A stretch of DNA of 64,000 nt, taken from the NCBI RefSeq assembly GCF_009362785.1, contig NZ_WHNQ01000008.1, positions 1 through 64,000 of the forward strand, in the 5' to 3' direction. Shown piece after piece: positions 1 through 8,912 of this stretch. Under the pieces are notes generated by a model, which was not told the origin of the DNA, ran no database searches, and was given only the letters and a program-made list of their open reading frames with translations. Both the position numbers and the translations under genes were made by a program. The number at the start of each line of letters is the position of its first letter. Position 1 is the stretch's first letter. The DNA comes from Paraburkholderia atlantica (GTDB lineage: Bacteria; Pseudomonadota; Gammaproteobacteria; Burkholderiales; Burkholderiaceae).

Positions 1-223
1 TGAACCAGTGCTGGATGAAATGGATGCGCAGCATGCGCTCCAGACCAATCGGCGGGCGACCATTGCCGCGCTTCGGGTAATGCGGCTCGACCACCGCGCA
101 CAACTCAGCCCACGGCGTAATTGCATTCATCGTATCGAGAAACTCATCGCGCCGCGTCCGTTTGCGGTGCGTCTCGAAACCCGCACCTTCATCAGCTGCC
201 ATTGCCAGCGTCTGCTGCTTCAT
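1..223 (-). mobile_element. IS5-family transposase, N-terminal part, cut by window edge
   Basis: Read on the minus strand from the ATG at 223, the 74 visible codons begin MKQQTLAMAADEGAGFE and reach RPPIGLERMLRIHFIQHWF at the window edge. This is the N-terminal region of IS5-type (DDE) transposases common in Burkholderia. The catalytic part lies outside the window, so whether the element is complete cannot be judged. The element's outer end should lie a short distance to the right, near the hairpin at 245-268. Confidence 0.8.
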
Positions 224-244
224 CCTGTTCTGCCTTCCTTATCC

Positions 245-268
245 ACTCCGAGCTATAACGCTCGGAGT
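245..268. repeat. Perfect 8-bp stem-loop beside the IS5 fragment
   Basis: ACTCCGAG (245-252) is followed by an 8-base spacer and its exact reverse complement CTCGGAGT (261-268). It sits 22 bases upstream of the transposase start and could be the element's terminal structure, a target-site structure or a terminator. There is no T-run, so a terminator is the weakest of these options. Confidence 0.45.
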
Positions 269-904
269 AGCTCTGCGGTGGACTTGATCAGCTTTGCCTT
301 AGAGAAGCCGCCGTCGCGTCACGAGGGATCATTGGTACCTGGATGGGCGACCCCATGGAAGGTCGCCGTCGTCCGGCTGGATTGGCTAGTCGTTCGTAGA
401 ATTCTGTCACGACGCCTGTTAGCCAACAAGGTCCTCTTCGCCGAGCTTTGCCGGATGTTCGTTGAGGTGCTTTCGGCATCAAGAGCCCGTGGCGAACTCG
501 GTTCTATCAGCTTCGTGATGGGGAATCGCGCAAAGATTTACGAGCGCAATCAGATGGGCTAGTGTCGGCCAGTTGGTACTGACGCCGAGCGACGTGCTGA
601 CTGTGCCGATCGAAGAGACCGAAGTGGATTTTGTTCTCCAATGAAAATACGTGGGGTGCGTTCTGCTTCGCCCTCATCAAACGGGGCGATGTTCCCGTGC
701 GGTTTGCCGCACCTGCAAGACAGACGTATCTGCATGGTCGCAACCGCATTTGTCGCAGTGCGTCATTCCCGATCAGCTAAATATGCAGGACGACCCTAGA
801 TGCCGCGACGCTGGGGTAATCATCCTTTTTGTGCTGGATAAGGCTGTTAGTGACCTGTCAGGGCCCGCTCGGACGAGTGAGGTATGGAATTCGTGGCTGC
901 GCTG
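269..904. other. No recognisable gene
   Basis: Open frames exist on both strands here but none has a credible ribosome site or recognisable protein sequence. Between an IS fragment and a toxin remnant, this is most simply read as decayed accessory DNA. Confidence 0.5.
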
Positions 905-1186
905 TCAATGAATCTGACCGTCGTTGCTCTCCAGCCACGCCGGAATATCACGTTTTCCGGTGAGGACGCGCCAGATTTCCACATGAGCCTCGCGCTCAAT
1001 GTAGAAGATCAGATGCGGATAGCGATCAAGCGGCCACGAGCGCAGACCCGGTATGTCCAGCTCATACGCGTAGCGGGGAGAACCGATGTTGGGGTGCTTG
1101 GAGAGACGCTCGTATGCCTGCTCGATCTCCGTGATGAATCCTAGCGCTGCCTGCTCCGAGCCTTCGTCTACTAGGTAGTGCGTCAC
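905..1186 (-). CDS. RelE/ParE-family toxin-like protein, start region doubtful
   Basis: The 93-residue product is a small ParE/RelE-fold mRNA interferase or gyrase-poison type toxin. The family pattern is visible: an acidic helical first half, PNIGSPRY, then the strand-rich end LRSWPLDRYPHLIFYIE and IWRVLTGKRDIP. The GTG at 1186 is the first usual start, but 14 more in-frame codons upstream (ISPTKLARQDVEDE) look like the true family N-terminus, and they begin with ATT at 1228. The natural start codon may therefore be mutated. No antitoxin gene is intact upstream: only about 60 bases separate that point from an IS30 fragment. The toxin may be silent or poorly expressed. Confidence 0.65.
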   Translation of the reverse strand: MTHYLVDEGSEQAALGFITEIEQAYERLSKHPNIGSPRYAYELDIPGLRSWPLDRYPHLIFYIEREAHVEIWRVLTGKRDIPAWLESNDGQIH

Positions 1187-1290
1187 CTCGTCCTCTACGT
1201 CCTGCCTGGCCAGTTTTGTCGGGCTAATTGTGCGGATTCAACCGGTCGACGCAACACAACGAAGTTGCGTAAGCAGCGGGAGTGTTGCAG

Positions 1291-1503
1291 ATGAAGTACA
1301 GAACCCGGACCGTTTATAGCGAAAGCCAGAAAGCGTTAATGTCGGAGCTCTGGCAGAAAGGCGAGTCGCTTCAGCATATTGCGCAACTGTTGGATCGGAA
1401 TCACTCGTCGGTGCAGGGAATCCTGGCGCAGACAGGTCGAATACGGCCGGCACTACGACGTCGTTCCAGACTGGCGCTGACGTTGGCCGATGCGCGACGC
1501 GCG
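1291..1503 (+). pseudogene. IS30-family transposase, N-terminal fragment
   Basis: From the ATG at 1291 about 71 codons match the N-terminal helix-turn-helix of IS30 transposases: MKYRTRTVYSESQKALM, a WQKGESLQHIAQLLDRNHSS recognition segment and RRRSRLALTLA. After residue 67 the expected continuation is lost and no catalytic DDE domain follows. The fragment therefore cannot transpose. It stops about 10 bases before the inverted repeat at 1514-1589, and lies just upstream of the ParE-like gene, whose antitoxin it may have removed. Confidence 0.75.
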
Positions 1504-1513
1504 CTTGTCTTAA

Positions 1514-1589
1514 GGTTTGTTCGACGCCTGCCCATGTCCGCAGGCTCGCAAGCACGCGTCAGCGCATGCGGGCAGGCGTTGGACAAACC
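1514..1589. repeat. 20-bp imperfect inverted repeat around a 36-base loop
   Basis: GGTTTGTTCGACGCCTGCCC at 1514-1533 pairs with 1570-1589 over 20 positions, with only two G-T type mismatches. It begins where the IS30 homology ends. It could be a recombination product of an element end, a miniature inverted-repeat element or a strong transcript hairpin. No poly-T tract follows. Confidence 0.55.
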
Positions 1590-2344
1590 CAAAGAACTAC
1601 CTTCTTTGAGACGCCGGTCGGGATGTCCGCGCTGCTCCGTTAGCTGCGCTTCCTGCCATCGTGTGCCTGGCTTTGCAGCGCGGACGCAAGTCAGGGGGTC
1701 CTGTGCGCCGTGACCGTTTTCGGGCAACCCGGCCATTCATTGCGTCCCTGTGGTATTTCGCAGTGAGAAGTCCGATGACGCCATTCAAATGGCCGTAAAA
1801 ATTTGAACCTTGTGCTAAAAATCATGAGCAGGCAACAACACAGCGGAGCAACGCGCAATCTGCACGGCTGAACGGATTGCCGCAGCAGCGGCGGACACTA
1901 TTTTTTTCGATGTAATCGGCCTTAGCGCGGTTTGGGTCCTTGGAAAGAACTGTTGGTCCACGTGTCAGTGTGAAGCCGCCGGTGCACGCACGAGCGAACG
2001 CATAGGACGGTGTCCTCGCGGTTGAAGTAGCGGCCATTGAACAAACGATGTTGTCTATGCAAGTGACGGCGAACCATTCCTTGTCCATTACCAAACTTGG
2101 CGCGTCCCACTTTCCAGGAAGCGGCGGTGTCCCGGAAGCGAAGATGTTCCGGAAGCGCCAAATTCAGGGTTCGCCGATGCGCGATTATTTCTGACCCAAG
2201 ACCCGTGCCACGGAGCACTGAGGTCATCATCGGCTCCGCAGACCCATCTGTCAGCGCGATCGGTGTGCCTGATCGCCGACTCAGGGCATACCCCAGGTAA
2301 GACCGGGTTTTTGGAATTCAGCTTGCATCCAGGTTTTTTTTTCA
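1590..2344. other. No confident gene; decayed accessory DNA
   Basis: Several short frames on the minus strand contain protein-like stretches (for example LNLALPEHLRFRDTAA near 2130-2180) but they are broken by frameshifts and stops. I could not assign a family. A T-rich tract lies at 2332-2341, shortly before the HutC-type palindrome. Confidence 0.5.
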
Positions 2345-2366
2345 GCATCCTGTCTAGACAAGATGC
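2345..2366. promoter_or_regulatory. 22-bp palindromic operator candidate for the HutC/GntR regulator
   Basis: The core TGTCTAGACA (2351-2360) is a perfect palindrome. It extends to 22 bp with one non-matching pair, next to the core. It fits the GT-N-TA-N-AC pattern reported for operators of the HutC subfamily of GntR regulators, and a HutC-type regulator closes this same operon at 7369-8115. The site lies 58-79 bases upstream of the first gene, where a bound repressor could block transcription. Confidence 0.65.
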
Positions 2367-2423
2367 GATGCGAAGAGAGTCGCGCGCTCATTCCAGAGGT
2401 TTCGCAATCACAGGAGAGTCGAG

Positions 2424-3284
2424 ATGCACGCGAAGTACAGCGGGTTGGCGAAGGGATTGATCGGTGCTGCAGTCGGTGCCGCCATGCTCTGCGGGGGTGT
2501 CGCGCAGGCAAAAGAATGGAAGACGGTGACGATCGCGCTCGAAGGGGGCTACGCGCCCTGGAACCTGACGCTGCCGGGCGGCAAGCTGGGCGGTTTCGAG
2601 CCTGAACTGGTCGCGAACCTGTGCGCTCGCGCGCAGCTGCAGTGCAATCTCGTGTCGCAGGACTGGGACGGCATGATTCCGGGCCTTCAGGCCGGCAAGT
2701 TCGATGTGCTGATGGACGCGATCTCGATCACGCCCGAACGCGAGAAGATCATTGCATTCTCGAAGCCCTATGCGGCGACGCCCGCGACCTTCGCTGTGAC
2801 CGACACGAAGATCGTGCCGAAGACGGCCGCCAGCGCCCCCCCGCTGAAGCTCGATAATGACGCGCGGTCCCAAGCCCCCGCTGTGGACGCGCTGCGCACC
2901 GCATTCAAGGGCAAGACGATCGGCATCCAGTCAGGCACGGTCTATACACGCTTCATCAACGAGAACTTCAAGGATGTCGCGTCGATCCGCGTGTACAAGA
3001 CTTCGCCGGAGCGCGATCTCGATCTGGCCAACGGCCGCATCGACGCCTCGTTTGACGACGTGACCTACTACGCCGCCAATGCCGACAAGAAGGAAACGTC
3101 CTCCACGGTGACGGTCGGCCCGAAGATCGGCGGCCCGATCTGGGGGCCGGGCGAAGGGCTCGCTTTCCGCAAGCAGGACGCCGACCTCAAGGCGAAGTTC
3201 GACACGGCGATTGCTGCCGCGCTCGCCGACGGCACGGTGAAAAAGCTCTCGCAGAAGTGGTTCAAGACCGACGTGACGCCCTGA
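2424..3284 (+). CDS. Amino-acid ABC transporter periplasmic binding protein
   Basis: This 286-residue protein belongs to the family-3 solute-binding proteins (HisJ/ArgT/LAO type), which deliver polar amino acids to an inner-membrane ABC importer. Residues 1-29 are a signal peptide ending GGVAQA. The mature part opens with the family pattern VTIALEGGYAPWN and carries GFEPELVANL and KFDVLMDAISITPER. The Pro/Ala-rich stretch around residues 130-155 is longer than usual. The ATG follows a good AGGAGA site. It heads an operon with two permeases, an ATPase, an ammonia-lyase-like protein and a HutC regulator, so histidine or a related imidazole or aromatic compound is the likely ligand. That ligand is inferred, not seen. 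Confidence 0.9.
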   Translation: MHAKYSGLAKGLIGAAVGAAMLCGGVAQAKEWKTVTIALEGGYAPWNLTLPGGKLGGFEPELVANLCARAQLQCNLVSQDWDGMIPGLQAGKFDVLMDAISITPEREKIIAFSKPYAATPATFAVTDTKIVPKTAASAPPLKLDNDARSQAPAVDALRTAFKGKTIGIQSGTVYTRFINENFKDVASIRVYKTSPERDLDLANGRIDASFDDVTYYAANADKKETSSTVTVGPKIGGPIWGPGEGLAFRKQDADLKAKFDTAIAAALADGTVKKLSQKWFKTDVTP

Positions 3285-3369
3285 GCGGCGCCTACAGACT
3301 GGCCGCGCGCCGCGCAGCACCTGGTTGAGGGCGCGCGGCCCCGTTCGCAAGCTTGCGTGGGGTAGGAAA

Positions 3370-4092
3370 ATGTCTCTGCTCGAAATGCTTGGATTTGGTC
3401 CTGATGGGTGGGCCGGCGTGCTGTTGCTCGGTGCGCTCATGACTGTTGTCCTGACGCTCGCTGCGCTGGCGATCGGTGCCGTATTCGGCGCGCTCATCGC
3501 CGCCGCGAAGCTCTCGCGCTATCGCACGGTGCGCGTGATCGGTGACTGCTACACCACCGTCTTTCGCGGCGTGCCTGAGTTGCTCGTCATCTATCTGTTC
3601 TACTTCGGCGGCTCGACGCTGGTTTCGTCGATCGGCCAGTGGTTCGGCGCGGACGGCTTCATCGGCGTGCCGCCTTTTGCAATCGGTGCGTTCGCGGTAG
3701 GCATGATTTCCGGCGCTTACCAGGCAGAGGTGTATCGCGCTGCGGTATTGGCCGTCTCGCGCGGCGAACTGGAAGCGGCGCGGGCGATCGGCATGCCTAC
3801 GCTCACCATGGCGCGCCGCATCCTGATTCCCCAGGTACTGCGATTCGCGCTCACTGGCATCGGAAACGTCTGGCAACTGAGCCTCAAGGATTCCGCACTG
3901 ATTTCCGTCACCGGACTGGTCGAACTGCTGCGCGCAAGCCAGGTGGCCGCCGGTTCCACACACCAGTACTTCCTCTTCTTCGTGGTAGGCGGGGCTCTCT
4001 ATCTCGTGATGACGGGCATGTCGAACCGCGTTTTCGGCCGCGCGGAAGCGATCGTCGCACGGTCCTTCAAGCGCAATTTCGCACGTAACTGA
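3370..4092 (+). CDS. Amino-acid ABC transporter permease (HisQ-like)
   Basis: This 240-residue inner-membrane protein is one of the two permeases of a polar amino-acid importer. It has about five hydrophobic segments and the cytoplasmic EAA loop (ELEAARAIGMPTLTMARRIL), which docks on the ATPase. The start at 3370 (MSLLEMLGFG) is preferred over an upstream frame extension because GGGTAGG lies just before it and the HisQ-type N-terminus begins there. It is 85 bases after the binding-protein gene and 17 bases before the second permease gene, consistent with one operon. Confidence 0.9.
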   Translation: MSLLEMLGFGPDGWAGVLLLGALMTVVLTLAALAIGAVFGALIAAAKLSRYRTVRVIGDCYTTVFRGVPELLVIYLFYFGGSTLVSSIGQWFGADGFIGVPPFAIGAFAVGMISGAYQAEVYRAAVLAVSRGELEAARAIGMPTLTMARRILIPQVLRFALTGIGNVWQLSLKDSALISVTGLVELLRASQVAAGSTHQYFLFFVVGGALYLVMTGMSNRVFGRAEAIVARSFKRNFARN

Positions 4093-4109
4093 CACTACGG
4101 CGCCCCATC

Positions 4110-4856
4110 ATGCATATCGATTTCGACTTCCTTCTCGACACGATGCGCCAGTTGATCGCGGCTGTCCCGATCACGCTGGGCCTGTTCTTCGCATCGCTGG
4201 TGCTGGGCGGCCTGCTCTCGCTCGTGATCGTGACGATGCGCGTGTCGCCGCACTGGTTGCCCAACCGTTTCGCGCGTGCCTACATTCTGGTGTTTCGCGG
4301 CTCGCCGCTGCTGATCCAGATGTTTCTCGTGTACTACGGACTCGGCCAGTTCGGTGTGATCCGCGAGAGTTTCCTGTGGCCGGTGCTGCGCGAGCCGTAC
4401 ATCTGCGCCGTGCTGTCACTGGCACTGTGCACGGCGGGCTACACCGCCGAAATCATCCGCGGCGGGCTGATGGCCGTGCCGGTGGGGCAGATCGAGGCGG
4501 GCTATGCGATCGGTCTGTCGGGCTTCGCGCTGCTGCGTCGGGTGATCGGGCCGATCGCGCTGCGCCAGTGCCTGCCCGCCTATTCGACCGAGGCCGTATT
4601 GCTCGTGAAGTCGACGGCGCTGGCGAGCCTCGTCACCGTGTGGGAAGTGACCGGCGTCGCGCAGCAGATCATCCAGCAGACCTACCGCACGACCGAGGTC
4701 TTCACCTGCGCCGCGCTGATTTACCTGTTTCTCAATTTCGTCGTTGTGCGGATTCTCGGACTCCTCGAACGCCGCCTCTCGCACCATTTGCGCCCCGCGC
4801 CGTCGGTCGTCCGCCGCCCCGCAGCGAAACTCGAAACCCATCGCGCAGCCTCGTGA
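4110..4856 (+). CDS. Amino-acid ABC transporter permease (HisM-like)
   Basis: The 248-residue product is the second permease subunit, pairing with the product of the gene before it. It shows the permease N-terminal segment [20 protein letters not shown], the sequence [15 protein letters not shown] typical of HisM/GlnP proteins, and the EAA loop [20 protein letters not shown]. The C-terminal tail is Arg/Pro-rich. The gene is followed after 25 bases by the ATPase gene. Confidence 0.9.
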   Translation: MHIDFDFLLDTMRQLIAAVPITLGLFFASLVLGGLLSLVIVTMRVSPHWLPNRFARAYILVFRGSPLLIQMFLVYYGLGQFGVIRESFLWPVLREPYICAVLSLALCTAGYTAEIIRGGLMAVPVGQIEAGYAIGLSGFALLRRVIGPIALRQCLPAYSTEAVLLVKSTALASLVTVWEVTGVAQQIIQQTYRTTEVFTCAALIYLFLNFVVVRILGLLERRLSHHLRPAPSVVRRPAAKLETHRAAS

Positions 4857-4881
4857 GCGGCCGCCCCATCCGGAGAAACTT

Positions 4882-5673
4882 ATGAATGCAGCTGCACCGG
4901 TCGCCCTTTCCGTGAGAAACATCCACAAGTCCTTCGGTGACCATCATGTCCTCAAGGGCATTTCGCTCGACGCCCACGAAGGCGACGTGATTTCCATTCT
5001 CGGCGCGAGCGGCTCGGGCAAGAGCACCTTCCTGCGCTGCCTGAACCTGCTCGAGATTCCCGACGATGGCTCGGTTGCGCTCGGCGGCGAGGAGCTCAAA
5101 ATGAAGCGCCGCCGCGACGGCAAGCTGCACCCGGACGACCGCCGCCAGGTGGACCGCGTGCGTTCGCAACTCGGTATGGTGTTCCAGAACTTCAACCTGT
5201 GGTCTCACATGACCGTGATCGAGAACCTGATCGAAGGTCCGATGCGGGTGCAAAAGCGCAGCCGCGCGGAGGCCGTCGAGGAGGCCGAGGCGCTGCTCGC
5301 CAAGGTGGGGCTCGCGGACAAGCGCGGCCACTACCCGGCCCACCTCTCGGGCGGCCAGCAGCAGCGCGTGGCGATCGCACGGGCGCTCGCCATGCATCCG
5401 AAGGTAATGCTGTTCGACGAGCCCACCTCGGCGCTCGACCCGGAACTGGTCGGCGAAGTGCTGCGCGTGATGCGCGCGCTGGCCGACGAAGGTCGCACGA
5501 TGCTCGTGGTGACACACGAAATGGGATTCGCCAGGCACGTGTCCAATCGCGTGATGTTTCTGCATCAGGGCCAGGTGGACTCGGACGGCACGCCCGAGGA
5601 GGTCTTCGGCGATCTGAAATCGCAGCGTTTCCGCCAATTCGTGTCGAGCCATGAAGACCGCAACACCCAATAA
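4882..5673 (+). CDS. Amino-acid ABC transporter ATP-binding protein (HisP-like)
   Basis: The 263-residue ATPase powers the importer encoded by the three genes before it. The diagnostic motifs are all present: Walker [10 protein letters not shown], the Q-loop region MVFQNFNLW, signature LSGGQQQR, Walker B VMLFDEP and the switch histidine in VVTHEM. The start at 4882 ([19 protein letters not shown]) follows a GGAGA site. A longer in-frame extension into the permease gene is not HisP-like. Its last 23 bases overlap the possible ATG at 5651 of the lyase-like gene, suggesting translational coupling. Confidence 0.93.
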   Translation: MNAAAPVALSVRNIHKSFGDHHVLKGISLDAHEGDVISILGASGSGKSTFLRCLNLLEIPDDGSVALGGEELKMKRRRDGKLHPDDRRQVDRVRSQLGMVFQNFNLWSHMTVIENLIEGPMRVQKRSRAEAVEEAEALLAKVGLADKRGHYPAHLSGGQQQRVAIARALAMHPKVMLFDEPTSALDPELVGEVLRVMRALADEGRTMLVVTHEMGFARHVSNRVMFLHQGQVDSDGTPEEVFGDLKSQRFRQFVSSHEDRNTQ

Positions 5674-7303
5674 TCCACCGGCAGGCCGCGTTATGTCAGT
5701 TACCCGTTCCGAGCAGCCTCTCGACTGGCGCGACGTTTGCGCAGTCGCGGCGGGCGCCACGCTCGAGCTTTCCGCGCACGCGCGCGGACGGATCCGTGCC
5801 GCTCGCGAACTCATCGATCAGATCGTTGCGCGCGGTATTCGCGCTTATGGCGTGAATACGGGCGTGGGCGCGCTGTGCGATGTGGTGGTGTCGCCAGCCG
5901 AGCAGCACGATCTGTCGCACAACATCCTGATGAGCCACGCGGTGGGCGTTGGTGCGCCGCTCGGCGCCGAGGAGACGCGCGCGATCATGGCGGCCGCCAT
6001 CAACAACTACGCGCATGGACACTCGGGTGTGCGTATTGAAGTCGTCGAGCGTCTGCTCGCGCTGCTCGAAGCGGACTGCCTGCCCGAGGTGCCCGCCTTT
6101 GGCTCCGTCGGCTACCTGAGCCACATGGCGCACATCGCGCTGGTCTGCGTGGGTGCGGGGCACGTGAAGTGGCGCGGCGAACGCATGAGCGGCGCCGAGG
6201 CGCTGCGGCGGCTCGGGCTCGAACCACTGTCGCTCGAAGCGAAAGAGGGTTTGAGCCTCGTGAACGGCACGCCCTGCGTGACCGGCCTCGCGGCACTTGC
6301 ACTCCGGCGCGCGCAGCGGCTGCTAGACTGGGCCGACGTGGTGTCCGCGATGAGCTTCGAAAATCTTGGCGGGCAGATGGCGGCCTTCGACGCGGGATCG
6401 CTGGCGTTTCGCGTATCGCCCGGGCTTGCCCAGGTGGGCGCGCGCATGCGGGCGGCGCTTGCCGGTAGCGGCTTGTTGGGGGCGTCGATCGGACGTCGCA
6501 CGCAGGATCCGCTCAGCATGCGCACGATTCCGCACGTTCACGGCGCGGCGCGCGACGTACTGGCCGCCACGGCGGAAGTGGTGAATCGCGAGCTGGCCTC
6601 GACGACCGACAATCCGATCGTCGCGGGTACACCGCAAGAGCCTCAGGTGTATTCGCAGGCGCATGCAGTGGGCGCTTCGATCGCGCTCGCCATGGACAGT
6701 CTCGCCGCCGCGCTGGCTCAGGTCGCCGCGATGGCCGAACGCCGTCTCGACCGGCTCGTGAATCCACTGGTGAGCGGCTTGCCCGCCTTCCTGGCGCAAG
6801 CAAGCGGCACGCGCTCGGGCTTCATGATTGCGCAGTACACGGCAGCCTCGCTGGTTGCCCAGAACCGGCGCGAGGCCGCGCCCGCAAGCCTCGATGGTGG
6901 CGTGACCTCGGGGCTGCAGGAGGATCATCTCTGCCACGCGACGCCGGCTGCGCTCAAGGCGCTCGCGGTGCTCGAAAACAGCAGCCGCATCCTCGGCATC
7001 GAGCTGCTCGCGGCGGTGCAGGCGTACGACCTGCAGCCGGTCAAGGCCGAGCGCGCGCCATACACCGAGGGGCTGCACGCACAAATTCGCGCCATTGTGC
7101 CGACCTATCGCGATGACCGCCCGCTTGCCGACGATATGACGCTGGCCTTCCACATGATCGCCGATCGCGATCCGCCGCCGGTGCCCGACCCGTTGCCCGC
7201 GAGGTCGGCGCCTGTCTTGTGGACTGCTGCGGCGATGGAGCCCGCGGCGCGCAGTACCGCGCAGCCCGCCAACGACGCCATGCCTGGCGCAGTGGGCAGT
7301 TGA
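5651..7303 (+). CDS. Histidine ammonia-lyase family protein lacking the MIO triad
   Basis: The 550-residue protein matches the aromatic amino-acid lyase family (HutH/PAL) along its length. It keeps YGVNTG (residues 66-71), LVNGTP (203-208), [22 protein letters not shown] and [16 protein letters not shown]. In HutH the motif GSVGASGDLAP contains Ala-Ser-Gly, which cyclises into the MIO electrophile. Here residues 151-161 read [11 protein letters not shown], so the triad is Tyr-Leu-Ser. Classical MIO-dependent deamination should be impossible, although the fold looks intact and no frameshift is present. It may bind or act on an imidazole or aromatic ligand in another way. ATG 5693 is a plausible alternative start. 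The gene is embedded between a transporter and a HutC regulator. Confidence 0.85.
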   Translation: MKTATPNNPPAGRVMSVTRSEQPLDWRDVCAVAAGATLELSAHARGRIRAARELIDQIVARGIRAYGVNTGVGALCDVVVSPAEQHDLSHNILMSHAVGVGAPLGAEETRAIMAAAINNYAHGHSGVRIEVVERLLALLEADCLPEVPAFGSVGYLSHMAHIALVCVGAGHVKWRGERMSGAEALRRLGLEPLSLEAKEGLSLVNGTPCVTGLAALALRRAQRLLDWADVVSAMSFENLGGQMAAFDAGSLAFRVSPGLAQVGARMRAALAGSGLLGASIGRRTQDPLSMRTIPHVHGAARDVLAATAEVVNRELASTTDNPIVAGTPQEPQVYSQAHAVGASIALAMDSLAAALAQVAAMAERRLDRLVNPLVSGLPAFLAQASGTRSGFMIAQYTAASLVAQNRREAAPASLDGGVTSGLQEDHLCHATPAALKALAVLENSSRILGIELLAAVQAYDLQPVKAERAPYTEGLHAQIRAIVPTYRDDRPLADDMTLAFHMIADRDPPPVPDPLPARSAPVLWTAAAMEPAARSTAQPANDAMPGAVGS

Positions 7304-7368
7304 GGCACTCGAGTGGACTCCAGCGAAGTGTTGCGCAGCGCCAGCAAGAAATAGATCATGTTGGGAAA

Positions 7369-8115
7369 ATGACGCGCATGAACTCTACCGTGCAGGCAGT
7401 GGCAGAAACAGGACGGACGCAGCGCAAGCTTGCGCCCGCATATGAGCAGATCAAGCGCTACGTGATAGAGCGCATCGCGAACGGCACGTGGAAGCCGGGG
7501 GACGCGATTCCTTCGGAGACCATGCTCGTCAAGGAATTCGGGGTGGCTCGCATGACGGTCTCCCGCGCCTTGCGCGAATTGACCACCGAGCGCGTCCTGA
7601 CGCGCGTGCAGGGCTTGGGCACCTTTGTGGCGCCGCGCGAGTACGAGTCCACGGTGCTCGAAATCCGCAATATCGCCGATGAGATTGCCTCGCGAGGCCA
7701 TCGACACGCCGCGCGCGTGATCGGGCTCGAGACGAGCAACCTGCAGACGGCGATCAGCGAACTCGATCTCGCCAGCGGTCCGGTGTTCCACTCCACCATC
7801 GTGCATCTGGAGGAGGGGGAGCCGATCCAGTATGAAGACCGCTACGTCAATCCAAAGGTGTTCCCGCATTATCTGGAGCGGGATTTCTCGTTGGAAACGC
7901 CCAATCGTTACATGGTGCGGCTGGCACCGATCCAGCGCGCGGAATTCCGCATCTATGCGCACAAGCCCGACGCGCAGATCCGCCGGCAACTGGAGATGGA
8001 CATTGGTGAGCCCTGCCTCATGGTGTGGCGGCGCACATGGGTCGGTGAGGCGGTCGCGACAGCGGTCAGGCTATGGCATCCCGCGTCACGCTTTCATTTG
8101 GCTGGGCATGTATGA
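7369..8115 (+). CDS. hutC: HutC-subfamily GntR transcriptional regulator
   Basis: The 248-residue protein has an N-terminal winged helix (about residues 20-90, with PSETMLVKEFGVARMTVSRAL) and a C-terminal UTRA ligand-binding domain (about 105-245), the HutC layout. In the hut system such proteins repress histidine-utilisation genes until urocanate binds. ATG 7369 is chosen because TTGGGA lies before it and the HutC N-terminus starts there; ATG 7378 is also possible. The gene ends the transporter-lyase operon and probably controls it through the palindrome at 2345-2366. The effector ligand is unknown because the companion lyase is non-canonical. Confidence 0.88.
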   Translation: MTRMNSTVQAVAETGRTQRKLAPAYEQIKRYVIERIANGTWKPGDAIPSETMLVKEFGVARMTVSRALRELTTERVLTRVQGLGTFVAPREYESTVLEIRNIADEIASRGHRHAARVIGLETSNLQTAISELDLASGPVFHSTIVHLEEGEPIQYEDRYVNPKVFPHYLERDFSLETPNRYMVRLAPIQRAEFRIYAHKPDAQIRRQLEMDIGEPCLMVWRRTWVGEAVATAVRLWHPASRFHLAGHV

Positions 8116-8912
8116 AGCGAGTGGGCTCGTGGACCCCCAAGTGCTTGTTGATCCGGAAGGGGGAAGTACACGAGCGCCATTCGCGTTGAGGGACCACTGG
8201 CTAATGTAGCTGGTCGGCGAGCGCGACTGGTCAATCGTCGTGGGCAAGATCAGTGACGACTTGCCAGAGACAATGGCGTCGCGGTCTCACATCGCGGCGA
8301 ATGTACCCTCGAAAAGGTGAGCCCTGCCGGTGAGAGACCCGGTTCAAGCAGTAGCTGATGCGCGGCCACGTCTTCCAGTGTCCCACGCAGTCGCCATGAA
8401 TATGTCGTTCATAGAACGGACCGAGGTATCTCCGGAACAGGCGCATTGGATGACCGGAGAAGTCCGTTACCCGCCCTTGAGCCGCTGACAGGGCGACCGG
8501 CGAGATTGGGTCGTGTGACGTCTGTTGCATCGCGCAGACGCCGGACACGATCGTGGCACTCGGTCGTCGGGCGCTGATCGGCCCAGAAATGGCCGGTCGA
8601 CAAGGTTACCCGGATCGTCGAATGTCCCTCCCTTTACGCGTGGGACTCTTCGGTTGCAGGCACCAAGATGCCTAATTCCGTCACCAAACGACGCCCACCC
8701 GTGGCGCACGCTTTCCGCCGCTTCCCGATGAACTTGACCGAGCGTTTCTGCAATGAACGTTCGTCGCACGCTCAAGTTTCTCTCTGATGAGCCGTTTAAT
8801 TTGATACGACTGTCTTTCACATGTGCCTTGAAAAAAAGGTTATGTGAGGCAACGCGTAACTCCGTCTGAGCGACGTTCATTTGGACAGCAATTAACCCTA
8901 CATTGACACAAC
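8116..8912. other. No recognisable gene
   Basis: Only unconvincing short frames are present on both strands, without ribosome sites or recognisable families. The last 100 bases are more AT-rich and probably hold the promoter of the lipoprotein gene that follows. Confidence 0.5.

Noticed and set aside
1922..2348. Minus-strand frames that look slightly LysR-like
   Set aside because: The similarity is limited to a few words and crosses frameshifts; too weak for an assignment.
8231..8880. Several frames of 100-137 codons in the gap after the HutC regulator
   Set aside because: They overlap each other on different strands, lack ribosome sites and match no family.
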